NCBI GenBank assembly: GCA_046756565.1
Contig: JBHHWO010000019.1
Span: 1 to 44,249, forward strand
DNA: 44,249 nt
Source: CALZIK01 sp046756565
Lineage (GTDB): Bacteria > Acidobacteriota > Thermoanaerobaculia > Multivoradales > JAHEKO01
Direction: 5' to 3'
This document shows positions 24,183 through 32,178 of the stretch, in pieces. Below the pieces are notes generated by a model that saw only the letters and a program-made list of their open reading frames with translations, had not been told where the DNA came from and did no database searches. Positions within the stretch are counted from its first letter, which is position 1; the number at the start of each line of letters is the position of its first letter. Both the position numbers and the translations under genes were made by a program.

Positions 24183-24952
24183 CGTGGCGGCGCCTTGGTA
24201 TCGAGGAAGGTCGCGATGCCCTGCTGGCAGTCTTCGGTGCCTCTGGCATCCGCATTGGCTCGAGCGGCGACTTCCAGAGCCTCCTCCAGAGGCCGCCCAA
24301 GGACACTCAGAAGCAAGGCCTTGGTTCGAGCTATCGACTCCGAGCTGGCCCGCTCGAGAATCTCGACCGCGAGAGAATCCGCCACGCTTCGGACCTCACC
24401 CGCGTCGACCACCCGGTTCACAAGGCCCAGATCGAGCGCTTTCCGCGCTCCGACGAACTCCGGATTGAGCAGGACCTCGCGGATGTCGGCCCCCTTGAGC
24501 CGCAACGGCAGAAAGGTCGCCACCAGAGCGGCCACGAAGCCGATTCGCACCTCGCTGTACATGAACCGGGCGTCGTCGGCCGCGACCACGAAATCGTGGG
24601 CCGTGGCCAGCCCACAGCCTCCGGCGACGCAGGCACCTTGGACCGCGGCAACGGTCAATGTCGGCTGCCGAAGCACCGCCTCGAAAAGGCCTCGCATCGC
24701 CTGCGAATCGGCGAGATTGTCTTCCGGACCGGCGTCGCGAAGGGAGCGCAGGTGATCGAGGTCGGCCCCTGCCGAAAAGTGTTTGCCGGCGCCGCTCAGG
24801 AGAACGGCACGTATCCCCTCCGACCGCAGGTCGCGAGAGTACGCCTCGGTCAATAGGCCGATGAGCTCCGGCGAAAGGGCATTCGCCCGTCCGGGATCGT
24901 TCAACTCGAGCCGGAGCAGGTCGCCGTCTCGAGTCTCCCTCAGCTTCGTCAA
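24173..24952 (-). CDS. Enoyl-CoA hydratase/isomerase family protein
   Basis: A 259-residue crotonase-fold enzyme. Family parts are LRLELNDPGRANALSPELIGLL, AVLLSGAGKHFSAGADLDHLRSL (oxyanion hole), VAAVQGACVAGGCGLATAHDFVVAADDARFMYSEVRIGFVAALVATFL (second oxyanion position and the usual Glu at SEVRIGF). The typical second catalytic Glu position in the PE..LG segment reads SEVRIGFVAAL, a variant. With the carboxylase and lyase-like genes upstream, a methylglutaconyl-CoA hydratase role in leucine breakdown is plausible but not proven. It starts 8 bases after the membrane histone-fold gene. Confidence 0.85.
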   Translation of the reverse strand: MTKLRETRDGDLLRLELNDPGRANALSPELIGLLTEAYSRDLRSEGIRAVLLSGAGKHFSAGADLDHLRSLRDAGPEDNLADSQAMRGLFEAVLRQPTLTVAAVQGACVAGGCGLATAHDFVVAADDARFMYSEVRIGFVAALVATFLPLRLKGADIREVLLNPEFVGARKALDLGLVNRVVDAGEVRSVADSLAVEILERASSESIARTKALLLSVLGRPLEEALEVAARANADARGTEDCQQGIATFLDTKAPPRWR

Positions 24953-24960
24953 CCGTCCTC

Positions 24961-25329
24961 CTATCGAATCAACGACCAGAAGACGCTGAAGATGCCGACG
25001 AAACCGATGACCACATAGACGACCGCCGTCCAGGGATTCGGGTCACCGCCCAGCATCTCGGCGGTGAATCCCTGCACGAAGACCCCGAGAAGGCCGGCCC
25101 CGATGAACTGCAGAAACACGTTCTGCCGGTTGCGGCCGCTCGCGCGCAGCCTCTGAGCGGCGTACTGCACGTCTGCCTTCAACACGATCGGGTGTTCACG
25201 CGCGCGGGCGGCGGCCACGGCATCGCGGATCACGCGCTCGCCGTAGCGTCGCGTGTACTGCACCACCAGATCTCGCGCGTTTTCGTGAAACCGGATATCC
25301 GGCTCTTCGCCCAGAAGCGGCACTCGCAT
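24961..25329 (-). CDS. Histone-fold-like domain joined to two membrane helices
   Basis: A 122-residue protein. Residues about 14-61 (FHENARDLVVQYTRRYGERV through KADVQYAAQRL) can be laid without gaps over the archaeal histone segment running from its VSDDAR to AVRRF: the Ala-Arg at the first helix, the central Gly, Ala and Ala-Arg of the long helix, the Asp at the start of the last helix and the Ala and Arg near its end fall in register. The C-terminal half has two predicted membrane helices (VFLQFIGAGLLGVFVQGF and WTAVVYVVIGFVGIFSVFW). ATG at 25329 is chosen; the longer frame runs into the preceding gene. This assignment is from visual comparison. It lies between the lyase-like and hydratase genes. 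Confidence 0.6.
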   Translation of the reverse strand: MRVPLLGEEPDIRFHENARDLVVQYTRRYGERVIRDAVAAARAREHPIVLKADVQYAAQRLRASGRNRQNVFLQFIGAGLLGVFVQGFTAEMLGGDPNPWTAVVYVVIGFVGIFSVFWSLIR

Positions 25330-25366
25330 GGCTAACGTCCTGTTTCGCCTGGTTTCATGAACGTAT

Positions 25367-26755
25367 CTAGACCTCGTACTGCCGCGCAAAGCCGGTGCTG
25401 GCGCTCAGCCGTTCCGCCACCGGCTTGATCGCGTCCCGCAGGATCGCTCGCTCGCGCGGGTTCAGCTCCCGCGGCAAGCGAACGCCACCCGAGACCTGAA
25501 TCATGGTCAGCAGGATTCCGAGGAGCATGACCATGCCCAGGCTGAACAGCGTGATCGCGATGACCTCGATGCGTGCGACCCACGTGGTCGGCAGCACGCG
25601 CACGAAAAGCGCCGCAATGCCCGTCGCCATCAACATCGAGAAAAGGCTGAACAGCACCGCCGCGCGGTTGGTGGGCGCGTGCAAGAACAGGCTGACTTGC
25701 TCCCGTGCTTCCTCGAGCCGCTCGCCGACGGAGAGGTCGTCGTCCGGCCCCACCCTGGGAATCAGGCCGAGCAGCGAGCGCAGCAGCTCTCGCAGGCTCA
25801 GATCAGCCTCGGGCCCCTCGCTGGCCTCGATCTCGGCTCGGCGCATCGCGAGCTCATCGAGGATGATCTTGCTGGGTGGAGGCGGATCGCCGACGAAATC
25901 GGCCATCTGAGAGACCCGGCAGCCGGCCTCGATCAGCGGCTGCACGTCGATACCCGTGTCGACGCCCAGGCTCTCGAACATGCTCACCAGCTCCTCGGTC
26001 GCAACGTTTCCCACCGAGTGGCGGACCGTTATCGCGCCACCGATTCCGCCGATCGAGGCATCGAAAATGCGGACACCGGCGCGGTAGGCAACGTAAGCGT
26101 TGGTCACGCCGAGCCCGCGCCGATCGTGCAGATGGACGCCTATGCTGTCCAGCCCGAGGCACTGGCCGATGTGCTCGACCACCCGTTCGATGTTCATCGG
26201 CGTCGCGAGGCCGTCCGTGTCGGACAGGGCTACCGCTCCACATCCCATGTCGACCAGCCGCCGGCAGATCGCTTCGGTCAACTCGACCGGCGTCTCCTCG
26301 TCCGGCTGGCTCTTGTCGCGGAAAGCGTAGGACAGGTATCCACGCAGCTGGTATCCGTCCCGGCGTGCTTGCTTGGCAATCTCCTCGGCCGCATCCAGCG
26401 CCTCGTCTACGCTCATCCTGGTGTTGGCCTGAGAGTACGCCTCGGAGGCGGCCACGAACAGCGCCACCGTGTTCACCCTCTCAGCTTGTTTGAGGAGCTC
26501 GTAGTACTCGAGCGTCGGAGCCAGAGCGGCGATTTGGCCGCCGTAAGGCGGCATTGACTGCAAGAGCTCGGCCGTGTCAGCCATTGCGGGCACCACCTTC
26601 GGGCTTACGAACGAGCCGACCTCGATGTAGGGAACATCGGCCCTGACCAGCGCTTCGGCCAGTTGCAGCCTCGACTCCAGCGGAATCACCGCGTGCCGAT
26701 TCATGATCTGCATGCCATCGCGCAGCGATACGTCGCAGATCGTGACCTCCGGCAT
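25367..26755 (-). CDS. HMG-CoA-lyase-like DRE-TIM metallolyase with C-terminal membrane domain
   Basis: A 462-residue fusion. Residues 1-300 are a TIM barrel of the HMG-CoA lyase branch: ICDVSLRDGMQ (the D-x-x-L-R-D-G start), YIEVGSFVSPKVVPAMADTAELL, VALSDTDGLATP, the metal ligands in SIGVHLHDRRGLGVTNAYVAYRAGV, and SVGNVATEELVSMFESLGVDTGIDV. The catalytic loop, G-L-G-G-C-P-Y in HMG-CoA lyases, reads GIGGAITVRHSVGN: same length, but Cys is Ala. Residues about 345-462 add two membrane helices (AAVLFSLFSMLMATGIAALFV and IEVIAITLFSLGMVMLLGILLTMI) absent from the family. The usual lyase is about 300 residues. The product may be a membrane-bound lyase of altered chemistry. It follows the carboxylase gene by 49 bases. 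Confidence 0.82.
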   Translation of the reverse strand: MPEVTICDVSLRDGMQIMNRHAVIPLESRLQLAEALVRADVPYIEVGSFVSPKVVPAMADTAELLQSMPPYGGQIAALAPTLEYYELLKQAERVNTVALFVAASEAYSQANTRMSVDEALDAAEEIAKQARRDGYQLRGYLSYAFRDKSQPDEETPVELTEAICRRLVDMGCGAVALSDTDGLATPMNIERVVEHIGQCLGLDSIGVHLHDRRGLGVTNAYVAYRAGVRIFDASIGGIGGAITVRHSVGNVATEELVSMFESLGVDTGIDVQPLIEAGCRVSQMADFVGDPPPPSKIILDELAMRRAEIEASEGPEADLSLRELLRSLLGLIPRVGPDDDLSVGERLEEAREQVSLFLHAPTNRAAVLFSLFSMLMATGIAALFVRVLPTTWVARIEVIAITLFSLGMVMLLGILLTMIQVSGGVRLPRELNPRERAILRDAIKPVAERLSASTGFARQYEV

Positions 26756-26804
26756 CAGCGAGACTCCCGAAGGAGAATTCTAGCCGCAATGACGTTCACC
26801 AGGA

Positions 26805-28478
26805 TTACGTTTGGAGCACGCCCGTCTTGAAGTCCGCGGCTACCGGGTTGTGCGCGGCGACCGCCAGTGACCGCGAGATCACCGCCCGGGTGTCGAGCGG
26901 ATCGATGATCGCATCCACCCAGAGACGAGCCGCCGCATAGCGAGGATCCATGGCGTCGCGATAGTGCTGTTGAATTCGCTTCAGAAGCGCCTCTTTCTCC
27001 TCGTCGGTGACATCCTCGCCCCGGTTCTTGAGCTGAATCGAAAGCAGGGTCTTGGAGGCCTGCTCCCCTCCCATGACCGCGATTGCCGCCGACGGCCACG
27101 CGTACACGAATCTGGCACCGTAGGCCTTGCCGCACATCGCGTAGTTGCCCGCACCGAAGGAGTTCCCGATGAAGACCGCGATCTTCGGTACCACCGAGTT
27201 GGCGACCGCGTTGACCATCTTCGCTCCGTCCTTGATGATGCCGCCTCGCTCGGCCCGGCTACCGACCATGAAGCCGGTCACGTCCTGGAGAAACACCAGT
27301 GGCAGCCCCTTCTGGTTGCAGACTTCGACGAAACGCGCACCCTTGTCGGCCGAGTCCGAATAGATGACGCCCCCGATCTGGAGCTCCTTGTCGCCGGTGC
27401 CGGTACCGGTCTTGCGCGACACTATCGAGCGCTGATTGGCGACCACTCCGACGGCCCAGCCGTCAATCCAACCGGTTCCGCAAACCAGCGTCCTGCCGTA
27501 GTTGGCCTTGAACTCGTCGAACTCGCTACCGTCGAGAAGCCGGCCGAGGACTTCGTGGATATCATAGGGCCGGGTGCGATCGATCGGCAGCGCCCCGCAG
27601 AGCTCGTCGATCGAGTTCGCGGGCATCGATGGCTCTCGGCGAGCAACTCGAGCCTCAAGCGGCTTCGCCAGCTGTGCGAACTGGCGCCGAATCGCCTCCA
27701 GGCAAGTAACGTCGTCAGGATGCCTGTGATCCACGACACCCGAGACGTCACACTGAACCAGAGCGCCACCGAGCTCCTGATTGTCTATCTGCTCGCCGAT
27801 CGCCGCCTTGACCAGGTGCGACCCGGCCAGGAAGATCGAGCCGGTCCCCTCGACGATGTGGGACTCGTCGCTCATGATCGGAAGATAGGCGCCGCCGGCC
27901 ACGCAAGGTCCCATGATGGCGGCCATCTGGAAGACGCCTTCCGCCGAGAGCCTGGCGTTGTTGTAGAAGGCGCGCCCGAAGTGCTCCCGGTCGGGAAAGA
28001 TCTCATCCTGCATAGGCAGGAAGACTCCGGCGGAGTCGACTAGATAGATGATCGGCAGGCGGTTTTCGAGCGCGATCTCCTGAGCTCTCAGCACCTTCTT
28101 GCAGGTCAGCGGGAACCACGCCCCGGCCTTGACGGTGGCGTCGTTGGCGACGATAACCGCCTCCTGGCCCGACACCGTCCCGATGCCCACGACCACGCCC
28201 GCAGCTGGGGCTCCTCCGTACTCCTCGTAGAAGCCGTGAGCCGCCCACAGGCCGAGTTCCAGGAACGGCGTTCCGACGTCACAGAGCGTCTTGATACGCT
28301 GCCTCGCGCTGAGTTTGCCCTTGGCGGCGTTCTTGGAGTGCCTTTCTTCGCCGCCGCCGAGGCGAATCTTCGCCTCTTGCTCTCGCAGTGACTCCAGCTC
28401 GTCGCGCCAGTGCCGCGCGCGCTTATCGAACAAATCGTCCTTGCTCAAACGGCTCTCGAGTGTCACGGAGGCGCTCAT
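26805..28478 (-). CDS. Acyl-CoA carboxylase beta subunit (methylcrotonyl-CoA carboxylase type)
   Basis: The 557-residue carboxyltransferase subunit moves a carboxyl group from biotin to an acyl-CoA. It has LGGGEERHSKNAAKGKLSARQRIKTLCD, VGIGTVSGQEAVIVANDATVKAGAWFPLTCKKVLRAQEIALENRLPIIYLVDSAGVFLPMQDEIFPD, and the second crotonase half with GFMVGSRAERGGIIKDGAKMVNAVANSVVPKIAVFIGNSFGAGNYAMCGKAY and PSAAIAVMGGEQASKTL. These features fit the methylcrotonyl-CoA carboxylase beta group used in leucine breakdown, though propionyl/geranyl-CoA variants are close. No biotin-carrier subunit gene lies in the window. It heads the minus-strand group with the lyase-like and hydratase genes. Confidence 0.9.
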   Translation of the reverse strand: MSASVTLESRLSKDDLFDKRARHWRDELESLREQEAKIRLGGGEERHSKNAAKGKLSARQRIKTLCDVGTPFLELGLWAAHGFYEEYGGAPAAGVVVGIGTVSGQEAVIVANDATVKAGAWFPLTCKKVLRAQEIALENRLPIIYLVDSAGVFLPMQDEIFPDREHFGRAFYNNARLSAEGVFQMAAIMGPCVAGGAYLPIMSDESHIVEGTGSIFLAGSHLVKAAIGEQIDNQELGGALVQCDVSGVVDHRHPDDVTCLEAIRRQFAQLAKPLEARVARREPSMPANSIDELCGALPIDRTRPYDIHEVLGRLLDGSEFDEFKANYGRTLVCGTGWIDGWAVGVVANQRSIVSRKTGTGTGDKELQIGGVIYSDSADKGARFVEVCNQKGLPLVFLQDVTGFMVGSRAERGGIIKDGAKMVNAVANSVVPKIAVFIGNSFGAGNYAMCGKAYGARFVYAWPSAAIAVMGGEQASKTLLSIQLKNRGEDVTDEEKEALLKRIQQHYRDAMDPRYAAARLWVDAIIDPLDTRAVISRSLAVAAHNPVAADFKTGVLQT

Positions 28479-28521
28479 AGCCGCGCAACACTATCAGTGC
28501 AACCGCTGCTAGCATCTCCTC

Positions 28522-29208
28522 GTGAAGATCCGGATTCTGGCTTTCGCCACCGCGGCAGATGCTCTGGGAGATCGCGAGCTGGAGCTCGAGCTCGACGAGG
28601 GCGTCTCGGTTCGAGAGCTGCTCGACCTCCTGGAAAAGCGTGCTCCCCGGTTGGCTCCGATCCGCGAGCGGCTCGCGGTCGCGGTGGACGGCCGGCTGGT
28701 CGGTTCGACCGCGACCCTCGCGGACGCCCAGGAGGTAGCGTTGCTGCCACCGGTCTCGGGCGGCGACGCCGAGCCAGCGGTCCAGCTCGTGTCCCGCCCG
28801 ATCGATCCCGGTGAGCTTTCGGTCTCGGACCCCCAAAGCGGCGCCGAGGTCGTCTTCCTGGGACGCGTCCGCAGATCGAGCCAGGGCCGCACGGTAACCC
28901 GAATCGACTACCAGGGCTACGAGAGCATGGCCGAGAATCGGCTTGCCACCATCTGCCGCGATCTTTCCAGATCGGGAGTTCGGCTTCGGATCATTCACCG
29001 GCTGGGTGAGGTGCCGGTCGGAGAGCTGAGCGTCGCCATCGCAGCCCGGGCACCGCATCGCCTCGAGGCCTTCGAGGCCTGCTCCGAAGCGCTCGAACGC
29101 CTGAAGAGAGAGACTCCCATCTGGAAGCTCGAGCACTACGAAGACGGCTCGGCGGCCTGGCGAGAGGAAGAAGCGCTTTCCACCGGCAGCCCCTCTTCGA
29201 CGACCTGA
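28522..29208 (+). CDS. MoaD-MoaE fusion (molybdopterin synthase, MoaX-like)
   Basis: A 228-residue fusion of both molybdopterin synthase subunits. Residues 1-81 are a ubiquitin-like MoaD ending LLPPVSGG (Gly-Gly at 80-81), normally the free C-terminus that carries the thiocarboxylate. MoaE follows directly: VSRPIDPGELSVSDPQSGAEVVFLGRVRR, YQGYESMAENRLATIC, HRLGEVPVGELSVAIAARAPHRLEAFEACSEALERLKRETPIWKLEHYEDG with both conserved lysines. In Mycobacterium tuberculosis a similar fusion (MoaX) is cleaved to be active. Start is GTG at 28522 with no clear ribosome binding site; a leaderless start is possible. The 3' end overlaps the convergent peptidase gene by 73 bases. Confidence 0.9.
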   Translation: MKIRILAFATAADALGDRELELELDEGVSVRELLDLLEKRAPRLAPIRERLAVAVDGRLVGSTATLADAQEVALLPPVSGGDAEPAVQLVSRPIDPGELSVSDPQSGAEVVFLGRVRRSSQGRTVTRIDYQGYESMAENRLATICRDLSRSGVRLRIIHRLGEVPVGELSVAIAARAPHRLEAFEACSEALERLKRETPIWKLEHYEDGSAAWREEEALSTGSPSSTT

Positions 29209-30530
29209 AGGCGGACGAACGACTCGAGCCTCTTGTCGAGAGCGCTCCAGGAGCGCCCAAGGCGCGAGCGGAGCGCCTCGGCGGTCAGCGGCTGCCCGCG
29301 AGCCACGTCCTTCAGAAACGCCCGGAACCCACGAGCCAGCTCCGGATCGCGGGAATCCAGAAGCGAGCGGACGAAAAAAGAGGACTGAGCGTAGCGTAGC
29401 GAGCGCTTTCCCGTGCCCTGAAACTCGTCCCAGTCGAGCGCGACAAGCGTTTCGAGAGACGGCAAGGACTCTCGGTCGAACGCTCGTTTCAGCTCGACCG
29501 CGGCGGCCCGACCCCCTCTGAACTCGGTTCTATTCGCCTCGCGCTCAAACGAGCCGCCCAGTGTCCCGGGCACCACCCGCCGGTTCTCGATGCGAGATTG
29601 CGCCAGATCATCTGCTAGACCCTCCTCCAGCCAAGGCGGCAGCGCAGGTCCGACCGCTCGGCGGCTGGTGAGGTGGGTCAACTCATGGATCAGGCTGGTC
29701 GCGATCTCTTCGAGCCGCCGATCGCCGACATAGGTCGCGACCACGCCGCGGCGCACCATCCCGGGTGCCAGCAGGAAGCGCGTCTCGGGATCGATCCGCT
29801 GGAATTGTTCGTAGTTTCGTCGCGATGAGAAGAGCACGACCGCCTCGGCAACTTCGGGTATCGGCCGCAAACCGAACCTCTTGGCGTAGACGGAATCCAA
29901 CTCCGCGGCAAGCTCCGAGAGCACCTCGAGCAGATCCCGATCCCGGACGTCGGTGTGAAGATCGTACGGTCCCACCCGTTCCGGATCGAGTGGATCCACC
30001 AGCAGCCCTCGAGCCGCCGCCAGCACCTCGGGATCGGGCAGTCTCGCGGCAACCGGCAAAGGCGGCGCCGGCTCGCTCCCGAGCGGGGGCTCTCCCGACT
30101 CGGACTGTGGAGGCAGCAGGACCCAGCCTTTTTGGCGGCCGTAGAGAACCTGATACCAATCGCCGTCGCGTTCGAATAGGCGTAGATTCGAGGTCGCCCC
30201 AATCGTCGTCAGACTGCGGGATTCCTCGGACGGCTGCTTGTAGAGAATCGCTCCCTGGCTGACCACGACGCGAGGCCTGGCCTCGTGGTTCGCGAGATCG
30301 ATCTCGTACACGATCACCGGGCCGCCCTCCACCTCCAGCTCTCCCGAGCCGGCCGGCGCCGCAGGGCTCCGGTACATCTCCGCCAGCTTCTCGATCCAAG
30401 GGCCGAAAACAGCCGCGCGGGAGACGGCATGAACCCACCCGGCATCGGGAAAACGGGTGATCAGCGCCAGACCCGCAGCAACCACGATGAGCGTGGCCAA
30501 GAAAAGGGTACCGAAGAAGTCCCGTTTCAC
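29136..30530 (-). CDS. Membrane-anchored protein with SH3-like and gluzincin peptidase domains
   Basis: A 464-residue protein with an N-terminal membrane helix (FFGTLFLATLIVVAAGLALI), predicted to face the outside. Residues about 85-140 look like a bacterial SH3 domain (VVVSQGAILYKQPSEESRSLTTIGATSNLRLFERDGDWYQVLYGRQKGWVLL). The C-terminal half is a peptidase-MA-like zinc protease with HELTH followed 16 residues later by WLEEGLADDL, giving the two His and the third Glu ligand of gluzincins. Relatives are often annotated as peptidase MA family. Substrate is unknown. It lies upstream in orientation of moaDE but is convergent with it, overlapping by 73 bases; the MoeB/rhodanese gene ends 22 bases upstream. 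Confidence 0.8.
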   Translation of the reverse strand: MKRDFFGTLFLATLIVVAAGLALITRFPDAGWVHAVSRAAVFGPWIEKLAEMYRSPAAPAGSGELEVEGGPVIVYEIDLANHEARPRVVVSQGAILYKQPSEESRSLTTIGATSNLRLFERDGDWYQVLYGRQKGWVLLPPQSESGEPPLGSEPAPPLPVAARLPDPEVLAAARGLLVDPLDPERVGPYDLHTDVRDRDLLEVLSELAAELDSVYAKRFGLRPIPEVAEAVVLFSSRRNYEQFQRIDPETRFLLAPGMVRRGVVATYVGDRRLEEIATSLIHELTHLTSRRAVGPALPPWLEEGLADDLAQSRIENRRVVPGTLGGSFEREANRTEFRGGRAAAVELKRAFDRESLPSLETLVALDWDEFQGTGKRSLRYAQSSFFVRSLLDSRDPELARGFRAFLKDVARGQPLTAEALRSRLGRSWSALDKRLESFVRLQVVEEGLPVESASSSRQAAEPSS

Positions 30531-30552
30531 GCGCGGGGTCCGAGTCAGTTCG

Positions 30553-31722
30553 TCAGTACCGAGGCATCCGCGGATCGACCTCTTGACTCCACCGGTCGAT
30601 GCCGCCCGCGAGGTTCCACACGTCCGAGAAACCGCGCGAACGCAGGTATCGAACCACCTGGGCCGAGCGAATCCCGTGGTGGCAGTACACCACCGAGCGC
30701 CGCTCAGGATCGAGCTCTTGCCACCGGGCTTCGATCTCGTGCATCGGAATCCACTTCGAAGAATCGAGCCTGCAGAGCTGGACCTCGACGGGAGTGCGAA
30801 CGTCGATCACACTCATCGAGTCCCCGTTTCGAAGCCATTGTTCGAGCTGCTTCGGCCCGATATCGAGACTCTCGGCTGTTACCTCCGGCTCGCGATCCGC
30901 CTCCAGCGCCTCGCAGGCATCGTCGTACTGCTCGAGGGTCGTGCGCGTCGGGTTTTCTCCGCAGGCTGAACAACCGGGGTCCCGGGGCAGAGCGAGCTCA
31001 CGAAAACCGCCGGCGAGCGCATCGAAGAGAAGCAGGCGCCCCACCAGAGGCCGGCCCCGTCCGAGCAAGAGCTTCAAGACCTCGTTGGCCTGAAGCGATC
31101 CGATGATCCCCGGCAGGACTCCGAGCACGCCGGCCTCCGCGCACGACGGCACCGCGCCGGGTGGAGGCGGCTCCGGAAACAGACAGCGGTAGCAAGGACC
31201 CTCGTCTGTGCAGAAGACCGAGACCTGTCCTTCGAAACGAAAAATCGAGCCAAAGACGTCGGGCTTGCCGGCCAGGACGCAGGCGTCGTTGACCAGATAC
31301 CGGGTAGCGAAGTTGTCGCTGCCGTCGACCACCAGATCGTAGCCGGAGATCAGATCCAGTGCGTTGGACACGTCGACGCGGACTTCGTGCGGCTCGACTG
31401 CGACGTGCGGATTGATGCCTCGAAGGCGCTCGACCGCCGCGTCGATCTTGGACCTGCCGACATCGCCGGCCGCGTACAGGATCTGGCGCTGCAGGTTGGT
31501 CTCATCCACCTCGTCGAACTCGGCGAGGCCGAGCGTACCGACCCCGGCTGCCGCGAGGTAGAGCGCGGCCGGACAGCCGAGGCCTCCAGCGCCGATCAGA
31601 AGCACGCAGGAGCCCTTGAGTCGCTCCTGCCCCTCCTTGCCGACCTCGGGAAGGATCAGGTGCCGGCCGTAGCGCCGGATCTCCTGGTGAGAGAGAGGCT
31701 CTGGTGAGCGCGCAACGGTCAT
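30553..31722 (-). CDS. E1-like adenylyltransferase with rhodanese domain (MoeB/MoeZ type)
   Basis: The 389-residue protein activates the C-terminal Gly-Gly of small ubiquitin-like sulfur carriers (MoaD, ThiS, CysO-like) with ATP. The ThiF/MoeB domain has RYGRHLILPEVGKEGQERLKGSCVLLIGAGGLGCPAALYLAAAGVG, VDGSDNFATRYLVNDACV, and two CxxC zinc pairs (CYRC and CSAC). A C-terminal rhodanese domain (about 285-389) keeps its active Cys in VVYCHHGIRSAQVVRYLRSRGF and would hand over the sulfur. This is the MoeZ/MOCS3 arrangement. ATG at 31722 overlaps the JAMM gene stop by 4 bases, so the two are co-translated. Confidence 0.93.
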   Translation of the reverse strand: MTVARSPEPLSHQEIRRYGRHLILPEVGKEGQERLKGSCVLLIGAGGLGCPAALYLAAAGVGTLGLAEFDEVDETNLQRQILYAAGDVGRSKIDAAVERLRGINPHVAVEPHEVRVDVSNALDLISGYDLVVDGSDNFATRYLVNDACVLAGKPDVFGSIFRFEGQVSVFCTDEGPCYRCLFPEPPPPGAVPSCAEAGVLGVLPGIIGSLQANEVLKLLLGRGRPLVGRLLLFDALAGGFRELALPRDPGCSACGENPTRTTLEQYDDACEALEADREPEVTAESLDIGPKQLEQWLRNGDSMSVIDVRTPVEVQLCRLDSSKWIPMHEIEARWQELDPERRSVVYCHHGIRSAQVVRYLRSRGFSDVWNLAGGIDRWSQEVDPRMPRY

Positions 31723-32153
31723 GCCTGGTCCGAACCGGTAGTGATCTCTTCTTCGAGGAACTCGCCGCCTTGCAGGCGCCAGCTTCTGATCGACGTCACC
31801 TCCCTGCCCTCGAGACCCAGAATGACATAGCTCGTTTCCGTCCAGGCGTCCCGCCGGTCGCGATCGCTGGGTCGAGCGGAACCACCCGGATGAGAATGAT
31901 AGTAGCCCACGATCTCGAGCTCCCCGGCACGGGCGGAACGCTGGGCGGAAAGAATCCTCGGCGGCGATACCTCGAAACTCGTCGCCGGGGAGGCGCTGAC
32001 GTTCTCGGCGGGCACGGCTCGATCTACGCGCGCTCGTCGCTCTGTGGTTTCCTTGCCGACCAGAATGCCGCAACACTCCGCCGGCCAGGCCTCTCGCGCG
32101 TGGCGCGTTATTTCGGACCGGACCTCACGCGCAAGATCGAGCGTCCTCTTCAC
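31719..32153 (-). CDS. JAMM/MPN+ (M67) metalloprotease
   Basis: A 144-residue JAB-domain zinc protease. It shows the catalytic Glu in EAWPAECCGILVGK and the zinc motif H-S-H-P...S..D in VGYYHSHPGGSARPSDRDRRDAW. Bacterial members remove or process ubiquitin-like sulfur carriers, for example Mec, which releases cysteine from CysO in Mycobacterium tuberculosis. GTG at 32153 is chosen: it puts the domain at the start of the protein and lies 26 bases after the rhomboid stop. A longer frame through the rhomboid gene is not domain-like. Its stop overlaps the MoeB/rhodanese start by 4 bases. Confidence 0.88.
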   Translation of the reverse strand: MKRTLDLAREVRSEITRHAREAWPAECCGILVGKETTERRARVDRAVPAENVSASPATSFEVSPPRILSAQRSARAGELEIVGYYHSHPGGSARPSDRDRRDAWTETSYVILGLEGREVTSIRSWRLQGGEFLEEEITTGSDQA

Positions 32154-32178
32154 GGAGGCAACCGGGGCCGCGGACGAG

